From positions 1 to 64,000 of the forward strand of contig CALSPX010000005.1 of the NCBI GenBank assembly GCA_943788345.1: a DNA stretch of 64,000 nt, given 5' to 3'. Positions within the stretch are counted from its first letter, which is position 1. Each line of letters starts with the position of its first letter. The translations under genes and the position numbers were made by a program. The DNA is from Ascidiaceihabitans sp023955215. GTDB taxonomy: Bacteria; Pseudomonadota; Alphaproteobacteria; Rhodobacterales; Rhodobacteraceae. This document shows, one piece after another, positions 54,035-62,080 of this stretch. The notes beneath the pieces were generated by a model. The model was not told the DNA's origin. It saw only the letters and a program-made list of their open reading frames with translations, and made no database searches.

Positions 54035-55171
54035 TTAGCGCGGCATTGGGTTTGTTGCTGCGTTGTATGCCGACCAATCGGTGATTTCAGGATAATACAT
54101 TTCGCGCCATTTACGCACACGCGGGTTCATGATCCGGCGAAACAATGGTGGATACATCGCTGCCATTGTCATGATTGGATAGCCATATGGCAGCTGCGGG
54201 GCATCTGCTTCGGTATAATTTTGCAAAATTGGAAAGCGACGGTCGGGTTTGTAATGATGATCCGAATGGCGCTGCAAGTTGATCAGCAGCCAATTTGACG
54301 CCTTATGTGCTGCGTTCCAAGAATGTCGTGGTTGTACATGTTCATATTTACCCTCGCCCAAGTGTTTACGGGTCAGGCCATAATGTTCGATGAAATTGAC
54401 CAATTCGAGCTGCCAAATCGCGATGCCTGCCTGAAGTAGGAACAGTCCGACGCCAACCCATCCGCCCAGAATAAACGAGAGTAAAAGGAAGCTGCCTTGA
54501 AGCGCTGCATATTTCCAGAAAGGGTTGCCACGATCTGTCGCTGGCAGGTCTTTGCGTGCGAGCATGGCGGCTTCAGCACCAAGGGCTGACAAAAAAGAGC
54601 TGCTCAAGACACGAGGGAAGTAGCGATAGAAATGCTCACCCATGCGTGCAGTGACTGGGTCACGCGGTGTCGCGACGTAGCGGTGATGGACCAACATGTG
54701 TTCTGAGCGAAAGTGTGAATACATTACCATTCCCAACAAGATGTCGGCCATTTGGCGTTCCATTTTGTTCTTTTGGTGCATCAGCTCGTGACTGTAATTT
54801 ATTCCAATTGTTCCCGTTATGACGCCAATACCCAAAAATAGTCCGATCTTTTCCCATGCCCCAAGATGTGAGGCACCGGTGACGTAAGCGATAAGGCCGA
54901 AAACTGTGATAAATTGTAACGGTGCCCAAATTATCGTGATAAATCGGTACCAATAAAGGTCGTCATCAGTTGCATCCAAATCAGCATTTCGCACGTCCAA
55001 GCCTACCGCCAAGTCGATCCCGGAGAAAAGATACCATGTGAGGAACGGTAACAGCAGAACTGTCCAACCACCATAAGATGCGCCAATCCAAGCGACTGGG
55101 ATAAGCCCCAAGGATACCCAAAAAGGAAGGGCATTCTGAATTTTTGCCATATCTGAAGCGGAAGTGATCAT
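54035..55171 (-). CDS. alkB: Alkane 1-monooxygenase
   Basis: 378 residues, an integral membrane di-iron enzyme with about six transmembrane helices. Histidine boxes: NYSHELMHQKN, EHMLVHHRYVATPRDP and LQRHSDHHYKPDRR, with NFIEHYGLTR between, which is the AlkB-specific HYG motif. It hydroxylates terminal carbons of medium-chain alkanes. No rubredoxin or rubredoxin reductase gene is nearby, and there is no C-terminal rubredoxin fusion, so electrons must come from elsewhere. AAGGA precedes the start; mutY lies 50 bp upstream on the same strand. Confidence 0.95.
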   Translation of the reverse strand: MITSASDMAKIQNALPFWVSLGLIPVAWIGASYGGWTVLLLPFLTWYLFSGIDLAVGLDVRNADLDATDDDLYWYRFITIIWAPLQFITVFGLIAYVTGASHLGAWEKIGLFLGIGVITGTIGINYSHELMHQKNKMERQMADILLGMVMYSHFRSEHMLVHHRYVATPRDPVTARMGEHFYRYFPRVLSSSFLSALGAEAAMLARKDLPATDRGNPFWKYAALQGSFLLLSFILGGWVGVGLFLLQAGIAIWQLELVNFIEHYGLTRKHLGEGKYEHVQPRHSWNAAHKASNWLLINLQRHSDHHYKPDRRFPILQNYTEADAPQLPYGYPIMTMAAMYPPLFRRIMNPRVRKWREMYYPEITDWSAYNAATNPMPR

Positions 55172-55221
55172 CGTAAATCCTTTGAGTAGCTTGGCGCGCT
55201 TTGGGAAGCGATAGGTTTGCC

Positions 55222-56262
55222 TTATTTTTCAATAAGGTCAAATGCCTTACGCATGACTGTTGGTAAGTCAGAGGGACGAAAATCGTTGTGCCCCAAGAAC
55301 AATAGTTGTTCATCGCTGTCTACTGACGCAGTCATGACGGTCAATAACAGATGAAAATGAGTAAAAGTATGGCGGACCTCGCCTTCTGCGGCTTTCCAGT
55401 CGGCAGATGTCGGAGGTGTTCCTGTCGGTCGTGGGGCATCTGCATCTATCCAATCAGAACCAGGCCAGCCCAGCATGCCACCCAGTAACCCTTTGTCAGG
55501 CCGGCGCTCCATCAGCCATGCGCCATCTGAGCGACGGCCCAAATACACGGTTCCATGGCGTACTGGTTTTGGCTTCTTAGGTGTCTTTTGGGGCAGTTCT
55601 AGCGCGGTGCCCTTTTTACGCGCTTTGCATGGCTCCCGCCACGGACAGACGTCACATGTAGGAGATTTCGGCGTGCAAATAGTTGCGCCCAAGTCCATGA
55701 CCGCTTGGGCGTAATCGCCTGTGCGTAGTTTTGGCGTTAGACGTTCTGCCTCGGCCGTCAGTTCCGCCTTAGCTGCGGGTAGTGGTGTGTGAATATCGTA
55801 AAGCCGCGCCATCACGCGTTCGACGTTCCCGTCTACCACAACATGCCGCAAATCATAGGCGATCGAAGAAATTGCAGCCGCAGTGTAGGGGCCAATTCCT
55901 GGCAAACTTAGGAGGGTCGCGTGATCATCGGGAAACACTCCGCCATGTTCATTCGTGATGGTGCGCGCGCATTTCAATAGGTTTCGGGCGCGGGCGTAGT
56001 AACCTAAGCCAGCCCACTCCCCCATAACATCGCCATCTGCAGCTGCAGCAAGGTCCGCAACTGTGGGCCAACGCGCGGTGAACCGGTTAAAATAGTCTTT
56101 AACTGCGGCGACAGTCGTCTGTTGCAGCATAACTTCTGACAACCAAATTCGATAGGGATCAGGGCGCACACCGGCCTTTTTTTCAGTTGGTGGCGTGCGC
56201 CAAGGCATTGGGCGCGCATGAACATCGTACCATTCAAGTAGATCTGAACTGAGATCACGCAA
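55222..56262 (-). CDS. mutY: A/G-specific adenine glycosylase
   Basis: 346 residues from a TTG start with GGAG upstream. Catalytic Glu43 in LSEVMLQQTTVAAVKDY; helix-hairpin-helix LPGIGPYTAAAISS followed by VVDGNVERVMAR with the catalytic Asp; 4Fe-4S set Cys-x6-Cys-x2-Cys-x5-Cys in CTPKSPTCDVCPWREPC. The C-terminal NUDIX-like domain reads 8-oxoguanine (GTVYLGRRSDGAWLMERRP). It removes adenine opposite 8-oxoG. It is divergent from the DciA-like gene. Confidence 0.96.
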   Translation of the reverse strand: MRDLSSDLLEWYDVHARPMPWRTPPTEKKAGVRPDPYRIWLSEVMLQQTTVAAVKDYFNRFTARWPTVADLAAAADGDVMGEWAGLGYYARARNLLKCARTITNEHGGVFPDDHATLLSLPGIGPYTAAAISSIAYDLRHVVVDGNVERVMARLYDIHTPLPAAKAELTAEAERLTPKLRTGDYAQAVMDLGATICTPKSPTCDVCPWREPCKARKKGTALELPQKTPKKPKPVRHGTVYLGRRSDGAWLMERRPDKGLLGGMLGWPGSDWIDADAPRPTGTPPTSADWKAAEGEVRHTFTHFHLLLTVMTASVDSDEQLLFLGHNDFRPSDLPTVMRKAFDLIEK

Positions 56263-56321
56263 TCTTTATGCTCCGCATTGTCTTGTTTCGCTGGTCTGAG
56301 CGGGGTGATCCGCTATTATAA

Positions 56322-56861
56322 GTGTCGATAGTGAGGAACATAGCTTTGGTTCAGCGACGCACCAGCACAAAAGGATTCAAACGCACAGCAACTTTGTTGG
56401 GCAACCGAATTCGCACGGCCAGTGAAAGTCGCGGTTTTGCGCAAAGCCGCTTGCTGACCAATTGGGCAGAGATCGCAGGACCAGATATTTCCTCAATCGC
56501 ACGACCTGTCGAAGTTAGCTATGCGCGCGGCGGCATGGGCGCGACCCTTACATTGCTGACGACGGGTGCGCAGGCACCGATGCTAGAGATGCAAAAGGAA
56601 CAAATTCGCGCTAAAGTTAATTCGGTGTATGGTTATAACGCTATCGCCCGGGTGCGGATCACGCAAACTGCGACTACGGGTTTTGCTGAAGGTCAGGTCG
56701 ATTTTACCCATCGCCCCAAATCAGTAAGCGAAATGGTTCCAGACGCAGGAATTGTGAAACGTGCAGCAGAGACAACCCAAGCTGTCGGTGATGATGGGCT
56801 GCGTGCAGCCCTTGAGCGACTTGGCACCAATGTAATGAAACAAAAAACCTCCCAGACCTAA
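56322..56861 (+). CDS. DUF721 / DciA-like protein
   Basis: 179 residues from a GTG; a GTG at 56331 or a TTG at 56346 are also possible starts. The DUF721 core is LLTNWAEIAGPDISSIARPV followed by GGMGATLTLLTTGAQAPML and RAKVNSVYGYNAIARVRI. DciA-family members help load the replicative helicase in bacteria without DnaC/DnaI; this is known for the family, not shown here. It is followed ten bases later by a DsbA-like gene and diverges from mutY, a common alphaproteobacterial neighbourhood. Confidence 0.88.
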   Translation: MSIVRNIALVQRRTSTKGFKRTATLLGNRIRTASESRGFAQSRLLTNWAEIAGPDISSIARPVEVSYARGGMGATLTLLTTGAQAPMLEMQKEQIRAKVNSVYGYNAIARVRITQTATTGFAEGQVDFTHRPKSVSEMVPDAGIVKRAAETTQAVGDDGLRAALERLGTNVMKQKTSQT

Positions 56862-56871
56862 GGACTACGAT

Positions 56872-57570
56872 ATGAAACGCATTCTTCCAATGATTGTCGC
56901 CGCGCTTGTCGGCGTTGGCGCGTACTTTATTTTTGTACACGAACCCTCAAACAGCGTATCTCAATCTGCGGAATTAACCGCACCGGCAGAAGCTGTTGCA
57001 ACCGAAGTTGCCGATAATGCTGATGGTGACGCTGAAGTAGACACATCAACTATTCCTGACATGATGATTGGCAATCCGGATGCCAAAGTCACTGTAATCG
57101 AATATGCATCCTATACTTGTCCCCACTGTGCTTCGTTTCATGCGGGTACATTTAAGGACCTAAAGAAAAACTACATTGATACGGACAAGATCAACTTTGT
57201 CTTCCGTGAAGTGTATTTCGATCGTTACGGTTTGTGGGCATCCATGATTGCGCGTTGTGCAGGGCCAGAAAAATTCTTTGGTTTGACAGACCTGATGTTC
57301 CAATCCCAATCGTCATGGACACGTGCCGGTGAGCCAGCAGCAATTATTGATGAATTGCGCAAACTTGGTCGTCTTGCCGGAATTGATGGTGAAACGCTTG
57401 AAGTCTGCTTGAACGACAATGAAAAAGCTAAAACCCTGATCGCTTGGTATCAAGAAAAAGCGGGTGCAGATAACATCGATAGCACCCCTAGCTTTATCAT
57501 CAATGGTAAGAAGCACACGAACATGAGCTTTGCTGAGATGTCAGAGATTATCGACGCTGAGCTAGAGTGA
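56872..57570 (+). CDS. DsbA-family thiol:disulphide protein
   Basis: 232 residues. There is an N-terminal signal anchor (PMIVAALVGVGAYFIFV), a linker rich in Ala/Asp/Glu, then a thioredoxin fold with active site CPHC in YASYTCPHCASFHAG and the cis-Pro segment DSTPSFIINGKKH. The helical insert contains WASMIARCAGPEKFFGL. It acts in periplasmic disulphide formation or isomerisation. In related genomes smc often follows; here lpxK is convergent instead. Confidence 0.92.
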   Translation: MKRILPMIVAALVGVGAYFIFVHEPSNSVSQSAELTAPAEAVATEVADNADGDAEVDTSTIPDMMIGNPDAKVTVIEYASYTCPHCASFHAGTFKDLKKNYIDTDKINFVFREVYFDRYGLWASMIARCAGPEKFFGLTDLMFQSQSSWTRAGEPAAIIDELRKLGRLAGIDGETLEVCLNDNEKAKTLIAWYQEKAGADNIDSTPSFIINGKKHTNMSFAEMSEIIDAELE

Positions 57571-57637
57571 ACTTTCAAGACAATAGTTGGCGCGTCTTTT
57601 GGCGCGTCAGCAATTCGTCGTTTGGGTGCGGCGACCA

Positions 57638-58621
57638 TTATGCCAATGGCAATTTTTTTAATGCCGATTGCAATGCGCTATCATCGTCAAATTCCAAACG
57701 AACGGGCAAGGTAATGACCTTTGTTCGAAACGCCGAAGGCAAGCGTACCGCATCCTTTTCAGTTGTAACCAATTGTGCGCCTTTTGCGCGGGCATCGGCT
57801 TCAAATCGTGCAAGCAGATTGGTGGATAGCTTTTGATGATCATCTAACGGTTCAGTGTGCACCACTTCTGCCCCTAATTTGCGTAATGTCGCAAAGAATT
57901 TTTCTGGATACCCAATTCCGGCGAAGGCAAACGCCCGCGTATCGGTCCAGTCCATGCCTGTCATCAGCGGTTCTAAGGCTGCCGTTAGGTGAGGTGTTTG
58001 GAGTTGTGGCTGAGAGTTTGCAAAGGTTTCCTGCGTTGATGGCGTTCCAATTGACAACAATAAATCTGCGCGCGCCAATCCTTCGATGATTGGTTCACGC
58101 AATGGGCCTGCTGGCAAACATTGCCCATTCCCAAAGCCACGTTTGGCATCAACGACGATAATGGATAGGTCTTTATGAAGTGCAGGGTTTTGGTGGCCGT
58201 CGTCCAGTACAACAACTGTAGCACCTGCGTCTTGCGCGGCTTTACCACCCAATGCGCGATCCTTTGAAACCCAAACTTCTGCAAAAGCAGCAAGTAGTAA
58301 AGGCTCGTCACCTACCTGATCCGCTGTGTGAATTGCTGGGTCCACACGAACTGGACCTTCCAACGTGCCGCCATAGCCGCGGCTGACGATATGTGGGGTG
58401 TGAAACAGATCACGTAAACGCTCGGTGACTGCGATAACGGTCGGGGTCTTGCCAGTTCCACCAGCGTTGATGTTACCGATACAAACAACGGGTATGTCTA
58501 GCTTTAGGTATGATCCTTTTGCCAGCCGCCATGCTGTAGCCGCGGCGTAAAGATGGCCCAAGGGTGCAAGTACTTTGGCTTGCCAGCTAGAAGGTTGGTC
58601 CCAGAACTTTGGTGCGCGCAT
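57638..58621 (-). CDS. lpxK: Tetraacyldisaccharide 4'-kinase
   Basis: 327 residues from ATG 58621, which shares one base with the waaA stop (TGATG). P-loop GNINAGGTGKTPTVIAV; VVVLDDGHQNPALHKDL carries the catalytic Asp/His region; C-terminal LVTTEKDAVRLP. This inner-membrane kinase phosphorylates the lipid A precursor to lipid IVA. It comes directly after waaA, the next enzyme in the pathway. Confidence 0.95.
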   Translation of the reverse strand: MRAPKFWDQPSSWQAKVLAPLGHLYAAATAWRLAKGSYLKLDIPVVCIGNINAGGTGKTPTVIAVTERLRDLFHTPHIVSRGYGGTLEGPVRVDPAIHTADQVGDEPLLLAAFAEVWVSKDRALGGKAAQDAGATVVVLDDGHQNPALHKDLSIIVVDAKRGFGNGQCLPAGPLREPIIEGLARADLLLSIGTPSTQETFANSQPQLQTPHLTAALEPLMTGMDWTDTRAFAFAGIGYPEKFFATLRKLGAEVVHTEPLDDHQKLSTNLLARFEADARAKGAQLVTTEKDAVRLPSAFRTKVITLPVRLEFDDDSALQSALKKLPLA

Positions 58622-59835
58622 CAATCGTTTCCTCCTTCAACGGCATCTAAGGCAGTTGCGACTAATTCGGTAATCCGGTCAGTTACATCCGCACCTTGTG
58701 AGACGACATCCCAACCCGACATCGCCATAGATGCAGCATGATCAGGTGAAACTAATTGCGCCACTGCCACGCCAAGGGCCCCGGTGTCATTGACAATGCG
58801 TGCAGCGCCTGCCGCTGCTAACCTTGTATAGCTTGGCATATAATTGCGCACATTTGGTCCATAAAGGATCGCGGTTCCCAAACCCGCTGCCTGCAATGGA
58901 TCAAGACCATGCTGGCCAGATGCCAATGAACTGCCAAGGAAGGATAGCGGGGCAATGCGATACCAAAGCCCCAATTCGTCCTGGGCGCTGGCCAACAAGA
59001 CTTGGCAATTGTCATCGGGCATTTCGCCGTCTTCCCAACGTGAACTGCGCAAACCATCGTCCTTCATTTGCGCTTCACAGGCAGATGCTTGTTCCTCACT
59101 GGCTGGATTCAAAACCAACAGCAGGCGATGCGAAAGGCGAAGGGCGTGGCGGTGCGCGGCAAGTACAGTTTGGACTTCGTTTGGTTGAACAGCTGCAGCA
59201 AGCCAAATTGGTCGCCCGCCTATGATAGATGAGAATTCATCGAAGTCGCTTTGGGTGTAAGGGAGCGACAAACTGCCTGCCAAAATAGGACCACTCAGTT
59301 CCAAGGTAGCACTGCTCCGCATCAACTTTGTGAGCCGCGCTTGCGAAGGTTCTGAGCGTACGAGAACGTTGTCAAAGGACGCCATAACATCACGTGCGAC
59401 TTCAGGTAACCAGCGATCACGGCGGTTTTCGAAACCGGCTTGATCGGCGTCAGCCATAATGAGATGCACACCCTTTGCGCGTGCCGCCAGTATCAAGTTT
59501 GGCTGCAATGCCCCCCAAAGCCACAAACCAACAGTTGGCTGCCAGTGGTCAAGGAAAGTTGCGATGTCGTTAGGATGTTCGCTAGGTGCCGCGTCGACAA
59601 TGATCCTAGAGCAAGGTGAAGTAAGTGTATCGGGGGTCGTGATCAAAACGCTCAAACCGTCACGCTGCGCGCAAAGCCATTTCGCAAGATCAAGTATTGC
59701 CAATCCGTTTCCGGTTTCTGGTGCATTCAGCCACAGCACCTCGCCCGATGGGCGATCCTTTGAGGAAGAGTATTTCGTAGGCGGGTTGCGCCGTACCAGC
59801 GCACGGTAGGCTGACAATTCAAGGGATTTTGACAT
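58621..59835 (-). CDS. waaA: 3-deoxy-D-manno-octulosonic acid (Kdo) transferase
   Basis: 404 residues. The N-terminal half is the GT30 domain (LWLNAPETGNGLAILDLAKW, WGALQPNLILAARAKGVHLI), and the C-terminal half carries PLSFLGSSLASGQHGLDPLQ and LGTAILYGPNVRNY, characteristic of KdtA/WaaA. It moves Kdo from CMP-Kdo onto lipid IVA at the inner membrane. The N-terminal membrane anchor is weaker than in E. coli. It is coupled to lpxK, and the CysQ-like gene is 18 bases upstream. Confidence 0.93.
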   Translation of the reverse strand: MSKSLELSAYRALVRRNPPTKYSSSKDRPSGEVLWLNAPETGNGLAILDLAKWLCAQRDGLSVLITTPDTLTSPCSRIIVDAAPSEHPNDIATFLDHWQPTVGLWLWGALQPNLILAARAKGVHLIMADADQAGFENRRDRWLPEVARDVMASFDNVLVRSEPSQARLTKLMRSSATLELSGPILAGSLSLPYTQSDFDEFSSIIGGRPIWLAAAVQPNEVQTVLAAHRHALRLSHRLLLVLNPASEEQASACEAQMKDDGLRSSRWEDGEMPDDNCQVLLASAQDELGLWYRIAPLSFLGSSLASGQHGLDPLQAAGLGTAILYGPNVRNYMPSYTRLAAAGAARIVNDTGALGVAVAQLVSPDHAASMAMSGWDVVSQGADVTDRITELVATALDAVEGGND

Positions 59836-59853
59836 GACTGATTTTAATCCCCC

Positions 59854-60633
59854 TTACTTGGGCTTCAAAGCCACCAGGGCCTGATTATGGATATCTACGC
59901 CACCGGCAACAACGCCATTCAATAGCGATGTGGGATGGTTAAAGATCAATGGCCGCCCTGTTTGATCAGTGATTTTGCCTCCAGCCTCGCTGACAATAAG
60001 TGCGCCCGCGGCAATGTCCCATTCCCAGCTAGGGCGAAAAGTGAACATGGCATCGAATTTACCTTCAGCAACAAGTGCCAAGCGGTAGGCAAGCGATGGG
60101 CGATGATTACGTTCAAAGTCTGGGACACCGTTTGGCCAGAACCGTGGTTCAACATTTACCTTGGTAGACAAGATTGATGCGCCAGTGAGGTTTGATTGGT
60201 TCGAGACCTTTAGGGGTTTCCCATTGAGCCATGCTCCTTGGCCAAAAGCAGCGGTGTACATCTTGTTAAGCATGGGCAGATAAACGACAGCAGCGGTTAT
60301 CAAACCACGATCTGCTATGGCAAAGGAATGTGCCCATGTGCTGGCACCCTCTGCATAGCTGCGCGTTCCGTCGATCGGATCAAGGATGAATACCTTGTCT
60401 TGGGAAAGGCGTTCAATCGTATCGTCAGTTTCTTCTGACAGCCAGCCATAGTCGGGACGAGCAAGGCGAAGTGTTGCAGACAGCATGTCGTTTACGGCCA
60501 GATCAGCTTCGGTCACTGGGCCGGCCCCATCGGGCTTGTCCCACTTCTTAGCAGTCTTGCCAGAATAGCTTGTGGCAATGCGTCCTGCGATCAGGGCAGC
60601 ATCGACTAGCAGTTTTAGGTCATTTGCCGGCAA
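59854..60633 (-). CDS. Inositol monophosphatase family protein (CysQ-like)
   Basis: 259 residues from a TTG start (GAGGG eight bases before). Metal sites: GPVTEADLAVND, WLSEETDD, FILDPIDGTRSYAEG and the C-terminal WEWDIAAGALIVSEAGG. It probably hydrolyses 3'-phosphoadenosine 5'-phosphate or inositol phosphate, and the sequence alone does not choose. It overlaps the end of pmbA by 14 bases. Confidence 0.9.
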   Translation of the reverse strand: MPANDLKLLVDAALIAGRIATSYSGKTAKKWDKPDGAGPVTEADLAVNDMLSATLRLARPDYGWLSEETDDTIERLSQDKVFILDPIDGTRSYAEGASTWAHSFAIADRGLITAAVVYLPMLNKMYTAAFGQGAWLNGKPLKVSNQSNLTGASILSTKVNVEPRFWPNGVPDFERNHRPSLAYRLALVAEGKFDAMFTFRPSWEWDIAAGALIVSEAGGKITDQTGRPLIFNHPTSLLNGVVAGGVDIHNQALVALKPK

Positions 60634-61966
60634 GGGTCATTCCCTCGACCAACAATGATGGGACGACACGGCTTAGGTGAGTTCGGGCATCATTTGCTGG
60701 AACAATACTCATCAACATCTGACACAGGTTACCAGCGATAGTGCATTCGTTCACCGCGTATTGAACTTCGCCGTTTTCCACCCACAATCCTGCGGCACCG
60801 CGTGAATAATCACCAGTGTTTGGATTGATGGTTGAACCGATCATTGAGGTCACTAACAGGCCGGTTCCCATGTCACGAATTAGGTCGCTCTTGGATGCAG
60901 TGCCTTGCGTTAGCGCGGTGTTCCAAATGCTAGGTGAGGGGCCGGATGCGGTACCACGTGCGGCGTTCCCTGTGGAGGTCATACCGAGTTTACGTGCATT
61001 GGCTAAGTCCAGCGTCCAACCCGTTAGAATGCCATCTTCGATGATAGCACGTTTTGTGGTTGGTAAACCTTCAGCATCAAATGGGCGGGATGCACCTGTA
61101 CGTGGGCGGTGTGGATCCTCAAGAACCGATAGGTGTGCAGGTAAAACCTGCTCACCCAATGAGTCGCGCAACCATGATGCGCCTCGACCAACGGAGGCAC
61201 CATTTACTGCGGCGAGAAGATGACCGATCAACGTGGATGAAACACGCTCGTCGAACAATACGGGGTACGATCCGGTTGGTGGTTTGCGCGCGTCCATGCG
61301 GGCAAGGGCGCGTTCTGCAGCTTCACGCCCGATTTCGCCAGCACCGCGTAGATCGGCCTGAAAGATGCGACTATCACCTGCGTAATCGCGTTCCATTCCA
61401 GTACCTGTGCCAGCAATCGCAACACAGCTTAGGGCACGATCTGTCCGTGCATATCCGCCCGAAAACCCGTTACTTGCGGCCAGATGAATCTGTCGTGCGC
61501 CATAAGCTGCGCTGGCAGATTGAACTTGGGTGATGCCATGAACGTCCATTGCAGCGGCTTCTGCTTCTGCGGCGTCTTGTTGCAAAGTATCGGGTGCTGG
61601 TTCTGGCGTTGCATCGTGCAATTCCAGCGCATCAATGTCCCAATCGGCAATCAACTGAGATGGATCAGCCAGGCCCGCATAGGGATCATCAGGTGCCTCT
61701 TGCGCCATAGCCACAGCGCGCTGCGCCATTTCATCAATGGTGCGTGATGACGTGTCGGATGCGGAAACATTCGCAATCTTTTGACCAACAAAGACGCGAA
61801 GGCCAATATCGATCCCTTCTGAGCGTTCAGCATGTTCCAATGCACCCGCACGCACGTCAATCGAGATTGACGTGCCTTGAACTGCCATTGCATCAGCGGC
61901 GTCGGCCCCTGCACGTTTGGCGGCAGATAAAAGTGATTGTGTCAGCGCGTCGAGGGGCTGCGGCAT
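60620..61966 (-). CDS. pmbA: TldD/PmbA family protein, PmbA type
   Basis: 448 residues. The family core has ISTNPNTG-like segments IGSTINPNTGDYSRGAAGLW, ENGEVQYAVNECTIAGNL and TGNAARGTASGPSPSIWN. No His-Glu-x3-His zinc motif is seen, so this is the PmbA partner rather than TldD; in E. coli the two form a heterodimeric protease. No tldD lies in the window. It is first in the minus-strand set with CysQ-like, waaA and lpxK. Confidence 0.93.
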   Translation of the reverse strand: MPQPLDALTQSLLSAAKRAGADAADAMAVQGTSISIDVRAGALEHAERSEGIDIGLRVFVGQKIANVSASDTSSRTIDEMAQRAVAMAQEAPDDPYAGLADPSQLIADWDIDALELHDATPEPAPDTLQQDAAEAEAAAMDVHGITQVQSASAAYGARQIHLAASNGFSGGYARTDRALSCVAIAGTGTGMERDYAGDSRIFQADLRGAGEIGREAAERALARMDARKPPTGSYPVLFDERVSSTLIGHLLAAVNGASVGRGASWLRDSLGEQVLPAHLSVLEDPHRPRTGASRPFDAEGLPTTKRAIIEDGILTGWTLDLANARKLGMTSTGNAARGTASGPSPSIWNTALTQGTASKSDLIRDMGTGLLVTSMIGSTINPNTGDYSRGAAGLWVENGEVQYAVNECTIAGNLCQMLMSIVPANDARTHLSRVVPSLLVEGMTLAGK

Positions 61967-62031
61967 TTGGCGTCTCCCTTGGAAGTTGGTTATGAGGTAC
62001 CCTTGCTGCGGACGTGGCGCAAGGGTTGGCC

Positions 62032-62061
62032 AAAAAAGGGCCGCGCGAAATGCACGGCCCG
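62032..62061 (-). terminator. Terminator after the DUF2125 gene
   Basis: On the minus strand GGGCCGTGC and GCGCGGCCC pair (one wobble) around ATTTC, followed by TTTTTT. It lies 20 bases after the stop codon. Confidence 0.82.
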
Positions 62062-62080
62062 TTCCGAAAAATTCGTCGAT

